Source of the DNA: UBA6814 sp040753075
GTDB lineage: Bacteria > Desulfobacterota > Desulfovibrionia > Desulfovibrionales > Desulfovibrionaceae
Length of the DNA: 35,167 nt
Direction of reading: 5' to 3'
Assembly: GCA_040753075.1 (NCBI GenBank)
Contig: JBFMHA010000033.1
Location: forward strand, 1 to 35,167
Part shown: positions 8,382 to 18,159 of the stretch, in pieces
How the letters are laid out: every line of letters begins with the position of its first letter
How positions within the stretch are numbered: the first letter of the stretch is position 1
Program-made: the position numbers and the translations under genes
Notes under the pieces: generated by a model
The model's database searches: none
What the model was told of the DNA's origin: nothing
Seen by the model: only the letters and a program-made list of their open reading frames with translations

Positions 8382-9437
8382 TCAGAAGTACTCCCGGATG
8401 ACCCCGCCGGCAAGCACGACGCCGTCCTCGTCGTACAGCGCCGCCACCTGGCCGGGCGCGGGCAGGGAGCGCGGCGCGGCGAAGGCGATGCGCAGGGTCG
8501 CGCCGTCGCATTCGGCCCGGCAGGGCTTGGCCTCCTGGCGGTAGCGGGTGCGGGCCAGGGGCGCGGCGGGCCAGCGTCCGGGCGGGACCAGCAGGTTCAC
8601 CCGCTCCGCAACGCAGCCCGCGGCCCGGGCCGCGTCCGCCGGTCCCACGACGAGGGCGTCGCGCCCCGGGTCCTTGTCCAGCACGTAGAGCGGCTCGGAG
8701 TGGGCCACGCCTAGGCCGCGGCGCTGGCCGGGCGTGTGCCGCCACAGGCCGCGGTGCCGGCCCAGTGCGCGGCCGGCGCGGTCCAGGATGGGGCCCTCTC
8801 CCGGCAACTCCACGCCCAGGCCCGGGGCCTCGCGCTCCAGGAAGGCGCAGTAGTCGTCGCCCGGCACGAAGCAGATCTCCTGGCTCTCCGTCGGGACGGG
8901 CGGGGTCAGGCCGCGGGCCGCGAGCATGGCCGGCACTTCCTTCTTGAGCACGCCGCCCAGCGGGAACGCCGCCTTGGCCAACCGCTCTTGCGGCACGAGA
9001 GACAGGAAATAGCTCTGGTCCTTGCCCCGGTCCGCGCCCCGGGCCAGGGCGCGGCCGCATGCGGGATGGTCCACGATCCGCGCGTAGTGGCCGGTGGCCA
9101 GGCGCTCCGCGCCCAGGGCCCGGGCGTGGTCGAAGAGCAGGCCGAACTTCATGTCCGGGTTGCACGCCGCGCAGGGATTGGGCGTGCGGCCGGCCGCATA
9201 CTCCTGCGCGAAGGGCCGGATGATGCGCTCCCGGAATTCCGAGGACAGGTCCACGGTCTGGAACTCGACGCCCAGCCGGTCGCACTGCGCCGCCAGCGCC
9301 CCCTCCCGCGCCCGCGCCGCCCCGTCCGGCGGCAGGAAGTGCGCGTGCAGGGCCAGCACCTCCTCCCCGGCCTCCTTCAGGAGCGCCAGGGCCAGGAGCG
9401 AATCCATGCCTCCGCTGACGGCTGCGGCCACCCGCAC
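8382..9437 (-). CDS. mnmA: tRNA-specific 2-thiouridylase MnmA
   Basis: MnmA adenylates and thiolates U34 of tRNAs for Lys, Glu and Gln, with sulfur supplied by a persulfide relay. The 351-residue protein has the PP-loop SGGMDS at residues 8-13 (Met in place of the usual Val). Both catalytic cysteines are present: C92 in PNPCAACNP and C189 in SQEICFV. The motifs ATGHYAR, GKDQSYFLS and the C-terminal beta-barrel are also visible. The start is the GTG at 9437, since GGAGGA lies six bases upstream and the PP-loop begins directly after it; the longer open frame is a shadow over gatA. It follows gatA by 17 bases, which places a tRNA modification gene in the gatCA operon. Confidence 0.93.
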   Translation of the reverse strand: MRVAAAVSGGMDSLLALALLKEAGEEVLALHAHFLPPDGAARAREGALAAQCDRLGVEFQTVDLSSEFRERIIRPFAQEYAAGRTPNPCAACNPDMKFGLLFDHARALGAERLATGHYARIVDHPACGRALARGADRGKDQSYFLSLVPQERLAKAAFPLGGVLKKEVPAMLAARGLTPPVPTESQEICFVPGDDYCAFLEREAPGLGVELPGEGPILDRAGRALGRHRGLWRHTPGQRRGLGVAHSEPLYVLDKDPGRDALVVGPADAARAAGCVAERVNLLVPPGRWPAAPLARTRYRQEAKPCRAECDGATLRIAFAAPRSLPAPGQVAALYDEDGVVLAGGVIREYF

Positions 9438-9454
9438 GGCGTTCCTCCGGCGGG

Positions 9455-10924
9455 CTAGGCCAGCCCCCGCGGCTCGCCCAGCCGGGGAAGGACGTTCTCC
9501 AGCTGCGCACCGACCGAGAGGAGCGCGTCCTCGCTGAAGGCCGGGCCGAGGAGCTGGAGGCCGACGGGCAGGCCGCTGTCCCGGCCCAGGCCCGCGGGGA
9601 GGCACAGGCCGGGCAGGCCGGCCAGGTTCAGGCTGATGGTGAAGATGTCCATGAGGTACATCTGGAGCGGGTCCGCGCTGAGCGAGCCCAGCTTCCAGGC
9701 GGGGACCGGCGAGGCCGGGCCGGCGATGACGTCGCAGGATTCGAAGGCCTTGAGGAAGTCCTGGCGCACCAGCCGGCGCACCTGGGCGGCCTTGCGGTAG
9801 TAGGCGTCGTAGTACCCGGCCGAGAGCACGTAGGTGCCCAGCATGATGCGGCGCTGCACCTCGTCGCCGAAGCCCTTGCTCCGGCTCGCCACGTACATGT
9901 CGATGAGCTCCTGGGCCTCCATGTCCCGGTAGCCGTAGCGCACCCCGTCGAACCGGGCCAGGTTGGAGCTGGCCTCGGCCATGGCCACGATGTAGTATGT
10001 GGCCACCGCGTACCTGGTGTGGGGCAGGGCCACGGGAACCGGGATCGCGCCCAGCCTCTCCGCGGCCTCCACCGCGCCGCGGCAGGCGGCCTCCACCTCG
10101 GGGTCCAGGCCCTCGCCCCAGTACTCTGCGGGCAGGCCGATGCGCAGGCCCTTGAGGTCGGTACGGCTTTTGATAGCCTCCTGATAGTCGGGAACCGGCC
10201 GGTCCGCGCAGGTGGAGTCCGCCGGGTCGTGCCCGGCGATGGCCTGGAGCAGGGCGGCGCAGTCTTCGACCGTGCGGGCCATGGGGCCGATCTGGTCCAG
10301 GCTGGAGCCGTAGGCCACGCACCCGAAGCGCGACACCCGGCCGTAGGTGGGCTTCAGGCCCACGCAGCCGCAGAAGGACGCGGGCTGGCGGATGGAGCCT
10401 CCGGTGTCCGTGCCCAGGGCTCCGAAGACCTGGCGGGCGGCCACCGTGGCCGCGCTGCCGCCGCTGGACCCGCCGGGCGCGCGCTGCGTGTCCCAGGGGT
10501 TGCGGGTGGGGCCGAAGGCCGAGTTCTCGGTGGAGGAGCCCATGGCGAACTCGTCCATGTTGGCCTTGGCCAGGACGATGGCCCCGGCCTCGCGCAGCCG
10601 GCGGATCACGAAGGCGTCGTAGGGCGGGACGAAGTTCTCCAGGATGCGGGAGCCGCAGGTGGTGCGCAGCCCCTTGGTGCAGATCACGTCCTTGACGGCC
10701 AGGGGCACGCCCCACAGGGGCCGAGCAGGGTCCGGGCCGGCGGCGTCCAGGGCGCGGGCGGTCTGGCGGGCCTGGTCCGCGTCCACGGCGAGCAGGGCCG
10801 ATATGCCGGGCTCGGTGGCCGCGATGCGGGAGAGGCAGGCCTCCACGGCCGCTTCGCTGGCAGCGCGGCCCGCGGCCAGTTCGTCCCGGATTTCCGTCAG
10901 GGTCAGGGTGGTGAGGTCGGACAT
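9455..10924 (-). CDS. gatA: Glu-tRNA(Gln)/Asp-tRNA(Asn) amidotransferase subunit A
   Basis: GatA is the amidase subunit of GatCAB. It releases ammonia from glutamine, and GatB uses it to convert Glu-tRNA(Gln) or Asp-tRNA(Asn) to the cognate amide. The 489-residue protein has the full amidase-signature catalytic triad: K78 (PLAVKDV), cis-Ser S153 (PGGSSGGS) and nucleophile S177 (GTDTGGSIRQPA). The GCVGLKPTYGRVSR block follows. The ATG at 10924 has a strong AGGGGAG ribosome-binding site that overlaps the gatC stop codon, and the gap is 11 bases. gatB is not in the window and must be elsewhere, which is common. Confidence 0.97.
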   Translation of the reverse strand: MSDLTTLTLTEIRDELAAGRAASEAAVEACLSRIAATEPGISALLAVDADQARQTARALDAAGPDPARPLWGVPLAVKDVICTKGLRTTCGSRILENFVPPYDAFVIRRLREAGAIVLAKANMDEFAMGSSTENSAFGPTRNPWDTQRAPGGSSGGSAATVAARQVFGALGTDTGGSIRQPASFCGCVGLKPTYGRVSRFGCVAYGSSLDQIGPMARTVEDCAALLQAIAGHDPADSTCADRPVPDYQEAIKSRTDLKGLRIGLPAEYWGEGLDPEVEAACRGAVEAAERLGAIPVPVALPHTRYAVATYYIVAMAEASSNLARFDGVRYGYRDMEAQELIDMYVASRSKGFGDEVQRRIMLGTYVLSAGYYDAYYRKAAQVRRLVRQDFLKAFESCDVIAGPASPVPAWKLGSLSADPLQMYLMDIFTISLNLAGLPGLCLPAGLGRDSGLPVGLQLLGPAFSEDALLSVGAQLENVLPRLGEPRGLA

Positions 10925-10935
10925 TGAGGGCTCCC

Positions 10936-11220
10936 CTACACGATCTTGGGCACGATGAAGAAGGCCCCGTCGGTGCGGGGGGCGTTGGCCAGGATCTCGG
11001 CGCGGTCGAAGTCCTTGCGGGCCACGTCCTCGCGCAGGGCCGAGGTCTGCTCCACCGGGCCGTACAGGGGCTCCACCCCGGCGGTGTCGGCCTGGCCCAG
11101 CTCCTCCATGTAGCCCAGGATGTCGTTGAACTGGCCGGCGAAGGCCGCCAGCTTCTCGTCGGACAGGGACAGCCGCGCCAGCTTGGCGATCCTGGCCACG
11201 TCCTCGGGGGAAAACTTCAT
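10936..11220 (-). CDS. gatC: Glu-tRNA(Gln)/Asp-tRNA(Asn) amidotransferase subunit C
   Basis: GatC is the small subunit that wraps around and stabilises GatA and GatB. The 94-residue length is normal. The N-terminal helices carry the family signature VARIAKLARLSLSDEKL, then FNDILGYMEELGQAD, and the C-terminal part has LREDV followed by the ILANAP and FFIVPKIV ending typical of GatC. The ATG at 11220 is preceded by GGAGA seven bases upstream. It sits directly upstream of gatA and 10 bases after the lipoprotein gene, so all three are probably one transcript. Confidence 0.95.
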   Translation of the reverse strand: MKFSPEDVARIAKLARLSLSDEKLAAFAGQFNDILGYMEELGQADTAGVEPLYGPVEQTSALREDVARKDFDRAEILANAPRTDGAFFIVPKIV

Positions 11221-11230
11221 GACTGTCTCC

Positions 11231-13363
11231 TTAGTCGTCTAACCGCTGGGCCGGGGCCTCGCCGTCCTCGGGGGCCTTGGCCGGGGCGCCGGCCTTCTTG
11301 GCGTGGGCCCTGGCCTGCATCTCCTGGATGATCTTGACCCGGGCCGCGTGGCGGCGGTCGCTGCGCTCCATGTTGTCCCGGAAGTCCAGGAGGCTCAGGG
11401 GGGCCATGCCCGCGGTGGAGGGTTGGAACAGGAACAGGGACTGGCTGGCCCGGCCCGCGGGGTCGAAGGCCAGGGGGGCCATGCTCCAGTCCAGATTCGG
11501 GGCCTTGGCCAAGGCGTTGTTCACGTCGGCCGGGGTCCACACCGGAGGCAGGGGCGGCAACAGCGCGGCGAAGCGCACGAAATCGAAGCCCAGGGCGGCC
11601 CAGAAATCGGGAGCGCCCAGGCCCTGCTTCTCCAGGGTGGCGGCCAGGGCGCGGGCCCCGGGCGCGGGGTTGTCCGGCCAGAAGGCCGCGGGGAACACCG
11701 CCAGCCGGAAGTAGCCGATCTCCATCTCCTTGAGCGGGGTGATGTTCTGGGCCCACAGGCTGGGGCCGAGCAGCACCAGGCGCTCCTCGTCGTAGAAGAA
11801 GAACTGGGGGGCCAGGGCCTGGGCCTGGGACCAGCCGTCGGGCAGGAACACCGCCCGGAAGTCCGGCTCCGGGGGCAGGGGCACGTTCTTGCCCGAGCCC
11901 TTGCGCGCGCCCAGGAACAGGCGGACCGTCTCGTTCCACTTCTGGGGCTCGCGGGGCGGGTAGGAGGCCACCTTGGCCGTGCTGCCGCCGGCCGCGGCCA
12001 CCGCGCTGCGGAATTCCTCGGCCAGCTTGCTGCCGAAGGGCTCCTCGGGGTGGAGCACCGCCAGGCGGCTCACCCCCAGGTCGGCCACGCAGAGCCGGGC
12101 CAGGGTGCGCACCTGGTCGCCCATGCCCGGGAAGAAGCGCCAGGCGTCCTGGCCCTCGGCGGCCTCGGCCAGGCCGGAAAGGAAGGCCATGACCGGCAGT
12201 CGGCGGTGGTGGCCCGCGGCCAGCAGGGACCGGAAGCGCTCCGCGCGCAGGGGGCCGCCCAGGAGCAGGGTGTCCGCGGGCAGGCTGGACAGGTTGGCCG
12301 GCCATTCCGGGGACTCGGTGTTCACGGCCACGATGTCCAGGCCCGCGCCGCGGCCGGCCATGTCCCACTGGGCCGCGGCCGCGCCGCGCAGCACCTTGAA
12401 CCCGAAGTCCGCGTACGGGCCGGTGAGCGGCAGGGCCAGGGCCAGGGTGCGGGAGGGGCCGGCATGGGTGGCCAGGATCTGGCGGGTCAGGGCGTCCACC
12501 AGGGAGGTGTCGGCCAGGGCGCCGTTCTGGGCCAGGGCGGACAGGCTCTGCAGGGCCGCGGGCAGGTTGGCCGGGTCCTGGGCCCGGCGGCGGGTCTGCT
12601 CCAGGGTGACCAGGGCGCCGGGAAAGGCGGTCGGGTCGGGAGCGGCCTGGGCCAGGGCGGCCAGGAGCCGGTCCTCCACCGCGGCCAGGTCCCGGGCCAG
12701 TCCGGCCTCCAGTTCGGCCCGGGGCGAGGGGCCGGCGGCCGGGGCGTCGGCCGGGGCGGCGGCGTAGAATCCGGACAGGCCGGCCATGGCCCGGTCCGGC
12801 TGGCCGGCCAGCCAGCGCGTCCGGGCCAAAGCCAGGGACGCGCGCATGCGCAGGTCGTAGGGCAGGGTCGCGTCCCCGGAGAGGACGTCCAGGCCGGCCA
12901 TGGATTCCTCGCGCCGGCCGGAGTCCCACAGGGCGCGGGCGCGGCTGCGCTGCCACTCCCAGGTATCCGCCGTGCCGGGTCGGACCTGGGCCAGTCGGTC
13001 CAGGGCTTCCAGGGCCAGGCGGGGATGGGCGTTCTCCAGGGAGGCGCCGGCCAGGCGCTCCAGGGCCGTGGCCTCGTCCGCGGCCGAGAGGCCGCCGCGG
13101 TCCAGGAGCAGCCGGTAGAGGCGCTCGCTCTCGGCATGGTCGCCGCCGCGCCAGGCGGCCTCGGCCGCGGCCCGGGGATCCAGGGCCGGAGAGGGGGCCG
13201 GGGCGGGCTGGGCCGGGGCGGCCTGCTGTTTCTGCACCCGGGGCACCTCCACCGGGATGACCTTCTTGGCGCAGCCCGCGGCGGTCAGGCCGAGGACGAG
13301 GGCGAGAATGGCCGGGAGCAGGAGCAGCCGGGGTGCGGCGGATACGCGATGATGGCGGTTCAT
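11231..13363 (-). CDS. LpoA/YraM-like lipoprotein (periplasmic-binding-protein fold)
   Basis: This 710-residue protein begins with a lipoprotein signal: positive N-terminus, hydrophobic core, and a cysteine at residue 31 after LGLTAAG. A TPR-like helical region follows (about 60-310), rich in Ala/Leu/Arg with spaced ALERLAGAS-type repeats. The C-terminal half (about 315-660) looks like a type 1 periplasmic binding protein fold, starting at ALALPLTGPYADFG and continuing with LAVLHPEEPFG. This layout matches the LpoA/YraM family, whose E. coli member activates penicillin-binding protein 1A from the outer membrane. A branched-chain amino-acid-binding role is the alternative reading. The gene is 10 bases upstream of gatC and appears to head the gatCA-mnmA-mtaB run. 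Confidence 0.75.
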   Translation of the reverse strand: MNRHHRVSAAPRLLLLPAILALVLGLTAAGCAKKVIPVEVPRVQKQQAAPAQPAPAPSPALDPRAAAEAAWRGGDHAESERLYRLLLDRGGLSAADEATALERLAGASLENAHPRLALEALDRLAQVRPGTADTWEWQRSRARALWDSGRREESMAGLDVLSGDATLPYDLRMRASLALARTRWLAGQPDRAMAGLSGFYAAAPADAPAAGPSPRAELEAGLARDLAAVEDRLLAALAQAAPDPTAFPGALVTLEQTRRRAQDPANLPAALQSLSALAQNGALADTSLVDALTRQILATHAGPSRTLALALPLTGPYADFGFKVLRGAAAAQWDMAGRGAGLDIVAVNTESPEWPANLSSLPADTLLLGGPLRAERFRSLLAAGHHRRLPVMAFLSGLAEAAEGQDAWRFFPGMGDQVRTLARLCVADLGVSRLAVLHPEEPFGSKLAEEFRSAVAAAGGSTAKVASYPPREPQKWNETVRLFLGARKGSGKNVPLPPEPDFRAVFLPDGWSQAQALAPQFFFYDEERLVLLGPSLWAQNITPLKEMEIGYFRLAVFPAAFWPDNPAPGARALAATLEKQGLGAPDFWAALGFDFVRFAALLPPLPPVWTPADVNNALAKAPNLDWSMAPLAFDPAGRASQSLFLFQPSTAGMAPLSLLDFRDNMERSDRRHAARVKIIQEMQARAHAKKAGAPAKAPEDGEAPAQRLDD

Positions 13364-13418
13364 GGGGGTCAGCCTTGCAAGTGGGGGATTCCCGGGCGGG
13401 CCGCCGGGGCCGGCCCAA

Positions 13419-13455
13419 AGGAAAACGGCCTGGCCGCTGTCGCGGCCAGGCCGTT
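13419..13455 (-). terminator. Rho-independent terminator of hrcA-grpE-dnaK
   Basis: A perfect 14-base stem (arms 13424-13437 and 13442-13455) with a 4-base loop lies 45 bases after the dnaK stop. On the minus strand it is followed by TTTTCCTTT. It separates the chaperone operon from the lipoprotein-gatCA operon. Confidence 0.85.
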
Positions 13456-13499
13456 GCTATACCGTAGGGGCCTTTGCCCTGGCAAGGGTCGGGAGGCCG

Positions 13500-15410
<1,911 letters not shown>

Positions 15411-15471
15411 GGGTCCTGTCCCTCCTGATAGTTTCGCGGCTGCCTGGCCGCGCGTCGAATCTGTGCCCGTG

Positions 15472-15499
15472 AAATTAATGCGCTTCGCCGGGGTGTAAA
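15472..15499 (-). promoter_or_regulatory. Candidate internal promoter upstream of dnaK
   Basis: On the minus strand TTTACA (15494-15499) and TAATTT (15472-15477) are spaced by 16 bases in the 117-base grpE-dnaK gap. The -10 match is poor. It could provide extra dnaK expression, or may be chance in an unusually AT-rich spot. No CIRCE element is seen. Confidence 0.25.
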
Positions 15500-15528
15500 G
15501 GGGGGCGGGGGGATTTTCCGCCTTTCCC

Positions 15529-16092
15529 CTAGCCCTGGGCTTCCGCGCTCACCATGACCATGGCTGGCCGCAGGAGACGCTCGCGGAGCTTGTAGCCCTT
15601 CTTGAGGAGCTTGCAGACCTTGCCGGGGGCGTGGTCGGGGTGGGCCTCCTGGCCCACGGCCTCGTGCAGTTCGGGGGTGAACTCCTCGCCCTCGCAGCCC
15701 ACTGCAACCAAACCATGTTGCGCCAGGATGTCCAAAAAGATTTTGTGGGTCATCTCCACGCCCAGGAGGAGGTTCTTGCTGGCCGGGTCGTTGCCGCCGT
15801 GCTCGATGGCCAGGTCCAGGTTGTCCAGGACCGGGAGCAGGTCGGCCAGCACGCCCTCGGCCGCGTACTTGCGGAATTCGTCCATCTCGCGCTGCAGGCG
15901 CTTGCGGGTGTTGTCCAGCTCGGCGAGCTGGCGCAGCCGCTGGTCGTCGAACTCGGCCTTCTCCGGGCAGGCGGGGCAGACCCGGGCCGCGCACAGGGCG
16001 CGCAGCTCCTCGTCGGTGAGGGTCAGCTCCGCCGGGGCCCCGGCGGCGTTCTCGGCGGCGGCCTCCTGGGCCGAAAGCTTTTCGTCAGACAT
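15529..16092 (-). CDS. grpE: Nucleotide exchange factor GrpE
   Basis: GrpE releases ADP from DnaK and resets the chaperone cycle. The 187-residue protein has an N-terminal acidic, Ala/Glu-rich stretch, a long helix with NTRKRLQREMDEFRKYA (the dimerising coiled coil), and the C-terminal beta domain with VGCEGEEFTPELHEAV and KGYKLRERLLRPAMV, which matches the GrpE signature. An unusual Cys pair in ARVCPACPEK (about residues 37-42) precedes the long helix. It lies between hrcA and dnaK in the standard order. Confidence 0.97.
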   Translation of the reverse strand: MSDEKLSAQEAAAENAAGAPAELTLTDEELRALCAARVCPACPEKAEFDDQRLRQLAELDNTRKRLQREMDEFRKYAAEGVLADLLPVLDNLDLAIEHGGNDPASKNLLLGVEMTHKIFLDILAQHGLVAVGCEGEEFTPELHEAVGQEAHPDHAPGKVCKLLKKGYKLRERLLRPAMVMVSAEAQG

Positions 16093-16117
16093 GGTCGGGC
16101 CTGTCCTCCTGGACTCC

Positions 16118-16141
16118 GGCCCCGCGCGGCCGCGCGGAGCC
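16118..16141. other. GC hairpin in the hrcA-grpE gap
   Basis: A 10-base stem with one G-U pair and a GGCC loop lies in the 69 bases between hrcA and grpE. On the minus strand no T-run follows it, so it does not look like an intrinsic terminator. It might influence mRNA stability or differential expression of hrcA relative to grpE-dnaK. Confidence 0.35.
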
Positions 16142-16161
16142 GTATTCTTTTATGGTCTTGG

Positions 16162-17202
16162 TCAGAAACGCTTTTTGAGCAGTTCAGTAAGCATGCGGGC
16201 GGTGAAGTCAACCAGGGGCACGACCTTGGCGTAGTCCATGCGCAGGGGGCCCATGACCCCCACCACCCCGCGCGCGCTGTCCTCGCACCCGAAGGGCGTG
16301 GACACCAGGGAGTAGTCCTTGAGGTCGTCCAGCTCCTCGCGGCCCAGGCAGACCTTGATGCGGCCGCCCTCGATGGTGCTGTCCAGGATGTGCAGCAGGC
16401 GGGTGCGCTCCTCCAGCAGGGCCAGCATCTCGCGCATGATGGAGATGTCCGAGAACCCGGGCTGGGACAGGAGGTTCAGGGTCCCGTCCACGAACAGGTC
16501 CCGCTCCCGGGAGGTCTCGAAGGCGTCCCGGGCCAGGCGCAGGGCGCGGCGGGTCAGCTCGTCCAGGCGCTCCTTGGCGCCCGAGAGCTCGCGCAGCACC
16601 CGCAGCCGCACCTCGGTGAGGGTCAGGCCCGTGAAGTGGTGGTTCAGGTAGTTGGAGAAGGTGACGAGGTCGTCCTGGGACAGGTTCTCGTCCACGGTGA
16701 TGAGGCGGTTCTGCATCATCCCGCCCTCCAGCACCAGGATGGCCATGGCCAGGCCGGGCCGCACCGCCACGAAGTCGATGTTCCTCCAGCGCACGTCGTC
16801 GGTGGGCGGGGCCAGCACCATGCTCACCTGGTTGGACAGGGAGGAGAGGAGCCTGGAGCACTGGCGCAGGATGTCGGTGAGCTCCAGGCCCGCGTTGCCC
16901 AGGTACCGGGTGATGAGCTGCTGATCCTGTTCCGAGAGCACGGTGGGCCGCAGCACGTGGTCCAGGTAGAAGCGGAAGGCCTTGGCCGTGGGTTCGCGGC
17001 CGGCCGAGGTGTGCGGCTGCTCCAGGAAGCCCATGTCCGTGAGGTCGGCCATGGTGTTGCGGATGCTGGCCGGGGACAGGGTGAGGCCGGAGCGCTTGGA
17101 CACGGTGCGCGAGCCCACGGGCGCGGCGTGGGCGATGTAGTCTTCCACGATGGTCCGCAGGACCTCGAGTTCGCGCGGGGCGAGTTTCATGCGGGCGTCC
17201 AT
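16162..17202 (-). CDS. hrcA: Heat-inducible transcription repressor HrcA
   Basis: HrcA represses chaperone operons by binding CIRCE operators and is kept active by GroEL. The 346-residue length is typical. The N-terminal winged helix is clear: VLRTIVEDYI, then PVGSRTVSKRSGL, SPASIRNTMADL and the wing LEQPHTSAGREPT. The GAF-like effector domain follows, and the C-terminal stretch GVVGVMGPLRMDYAKVVPLVD is the family signature. It is the first gene of hrcA-grpE-dnaK. The spacer to the upstream rfbD gene is 66 bases, and only a CIRCE half-like GGCACTC is seen there, so the expected autoregulatory site is not evident. Transcription might also run in from rfbBD. Confidence 0.96.
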   Translation of the reverse strand: MDARMKLAPRELEVLRTIVEDYIAHAAPVGSRTVSKRSGLTLSPASIRNTMADLTDMGFLEQPHTSAGREPTAKAFRFYLDHVLRPTVLSEQDQQLITRYLGNAGLELTDILRQCSRLLSSLSNQVSMVLAPPTDDVRWRNIDFVAVRPGLAMAILVLEGGMMQNRLITVDENLSQDDLVTFSNYLNHHFTGLTLTEVRLRVLRELSGAKERLDELTRRALRLARDAFETSRERDLFVDGTLNLLSQPGFSDISIMREMLALLEERTRLLHILDSTIEGGRIKVCLGREELDDLKDYSLVSTPFGCEDSARGVVGVMGPLRMDYAKVVPLVDFTARMLTELLKKRF

Positions 17203-17268
17203 GCTCGGCGCTATCCTCCCGGGAGTGCCCAGGCGATAACCACCCCCGGCAGGGCTGTCAAGGCGAGC

Positions 17269-18159
17269 CTAGTCCGCGTTGTCCGGGGATTGGTCCGGGC
17301 CGGCCTCGCGGTACACGTAGTCGGCCAGGGCCTGGGCCCAGGGGCGGGGGGTGATTCCCGTGGCCCGGGTGAAGGCCCCGGTGTCCAGCACCGAGTAGGC
17401 CGGCCGCCTGGCCTTCTGGGGGTATTCCGACGAGGGGATGGGCGTGACCCGGCAAGGCAGGTCCGCCAGCCGGATGGCCTCGGCCGCCAGCTCGGCCCAG
17501 CTGGCGCGGCCGGAGTTCACCACGTGGAAGATCCCGGCGGCGTCCTTGCCCGCCAGGGCCGCGGCCCAGGCCGCCAGGTCGCAGGTGTAGGTGGGCGACC
17601 CCACCTGGTCGTGCACCACCCTGATTTCTTCTCGCTCCCGGGCCAGGTCCAGGATGGTGCGCACGAAGTTCTTCTTGCCGGGGCCGAAGAGCCAGGCGGT
17701 GCGCACGATGAGCAGGTTGGGCAGGTTCAGGGAGAGCAGGGCGCGCTCCCCGGCCAGCTTGGTTTCGCCGTACACCGAGGCGGGGTGGGCGGGGTCCTCG
17801 GGGGTGTAGGGGTTGTCCTTGCGGCCGTCGAACACGAAGTCCGTGGAGAAATGCACCAGCTTGACGTGCCGTCCCAGCACCAGGCGTCCGAGCAGGGCGG
17901 GCAGGGCCTCGTTGATGCGCCTGGCCTCGGCCGGCTCGTCCTCGGCCTTGTCCACCTGGGTGTAGGCCCAGGTGTTGAACACCGTGTCGGGCGCCGTCCG
18001 GTCCAGCAGCTCCTGCAGGGCTCCGGTCTCGAAGACCTCTCGGCCGGGCCGGCCGGTGGCGGCCACCTCGCAGCCGGCCTTTTCCAGGACGCCCGCCAGG
18101 CAGGCGCCGAGCAGGCCGCCCTTGCCGCCGAGCACCAGGACCTTGGACGCCTTGCTCAT
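17269..18159 (-). CDS. rfbD: dTDP-4-dehydrorhamnose reductase
   Basis: RfbD (RmlD) reduces dTDP-4-keto-L-rhamnose with NAD(P)H, the last step of dTDP-L-rhamnose synthesis for surface polysaccharide. The 296-residue protein is a short-chain dehydrogenase/extended SDR: nucleotide-binding LGGKGGLLG at residues 10-18, AYTQVDKAEDE, FSTDFVFDG (where Tyr is more usual than the first Phe after Asp), and the catalytic pair Y130/K134 in YGETKLAGE. The closing GSPTYTCDLA is also characteristic. The ATG at 18159 overlaps the rfbB stop (ATGA). rfbA and rfbC are not in the window, so the pathway must be completed elsewhere. Confidence 0.94.
   Translation of the reverse strand: MSKASKVLVLGGKGGLLGACLAGVLEKAGCEVAATGRPGREVFETGALQELLDRTAPDTVFNTWAYTQVDKAEDEPAEARRINEALPALLGRLVLGRHVKLVHFSTDFVFDGRKDNPYTPEDPAHPASVYGETKLAGERALLSLNLPNLLIVRTAWLFGPGKKNFVRTILDLAREREEIRVVHDQVGSPTYTCDLAAWAAALAGKDAAGIFHVVNSGRASWAELAAEAIRLADLPCRVTPIPSSEYPQKARRPAYSVLDTGAFTRATGITPRPWAQALADYVYREAGPDQSPDNAD

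Noticed and set aside
17203..17268. CIRCE element upstream of hrcA
   Set aside because: Only a half-site-like GGCACTC is present. The second arm at the required 9-base spacing is missing.
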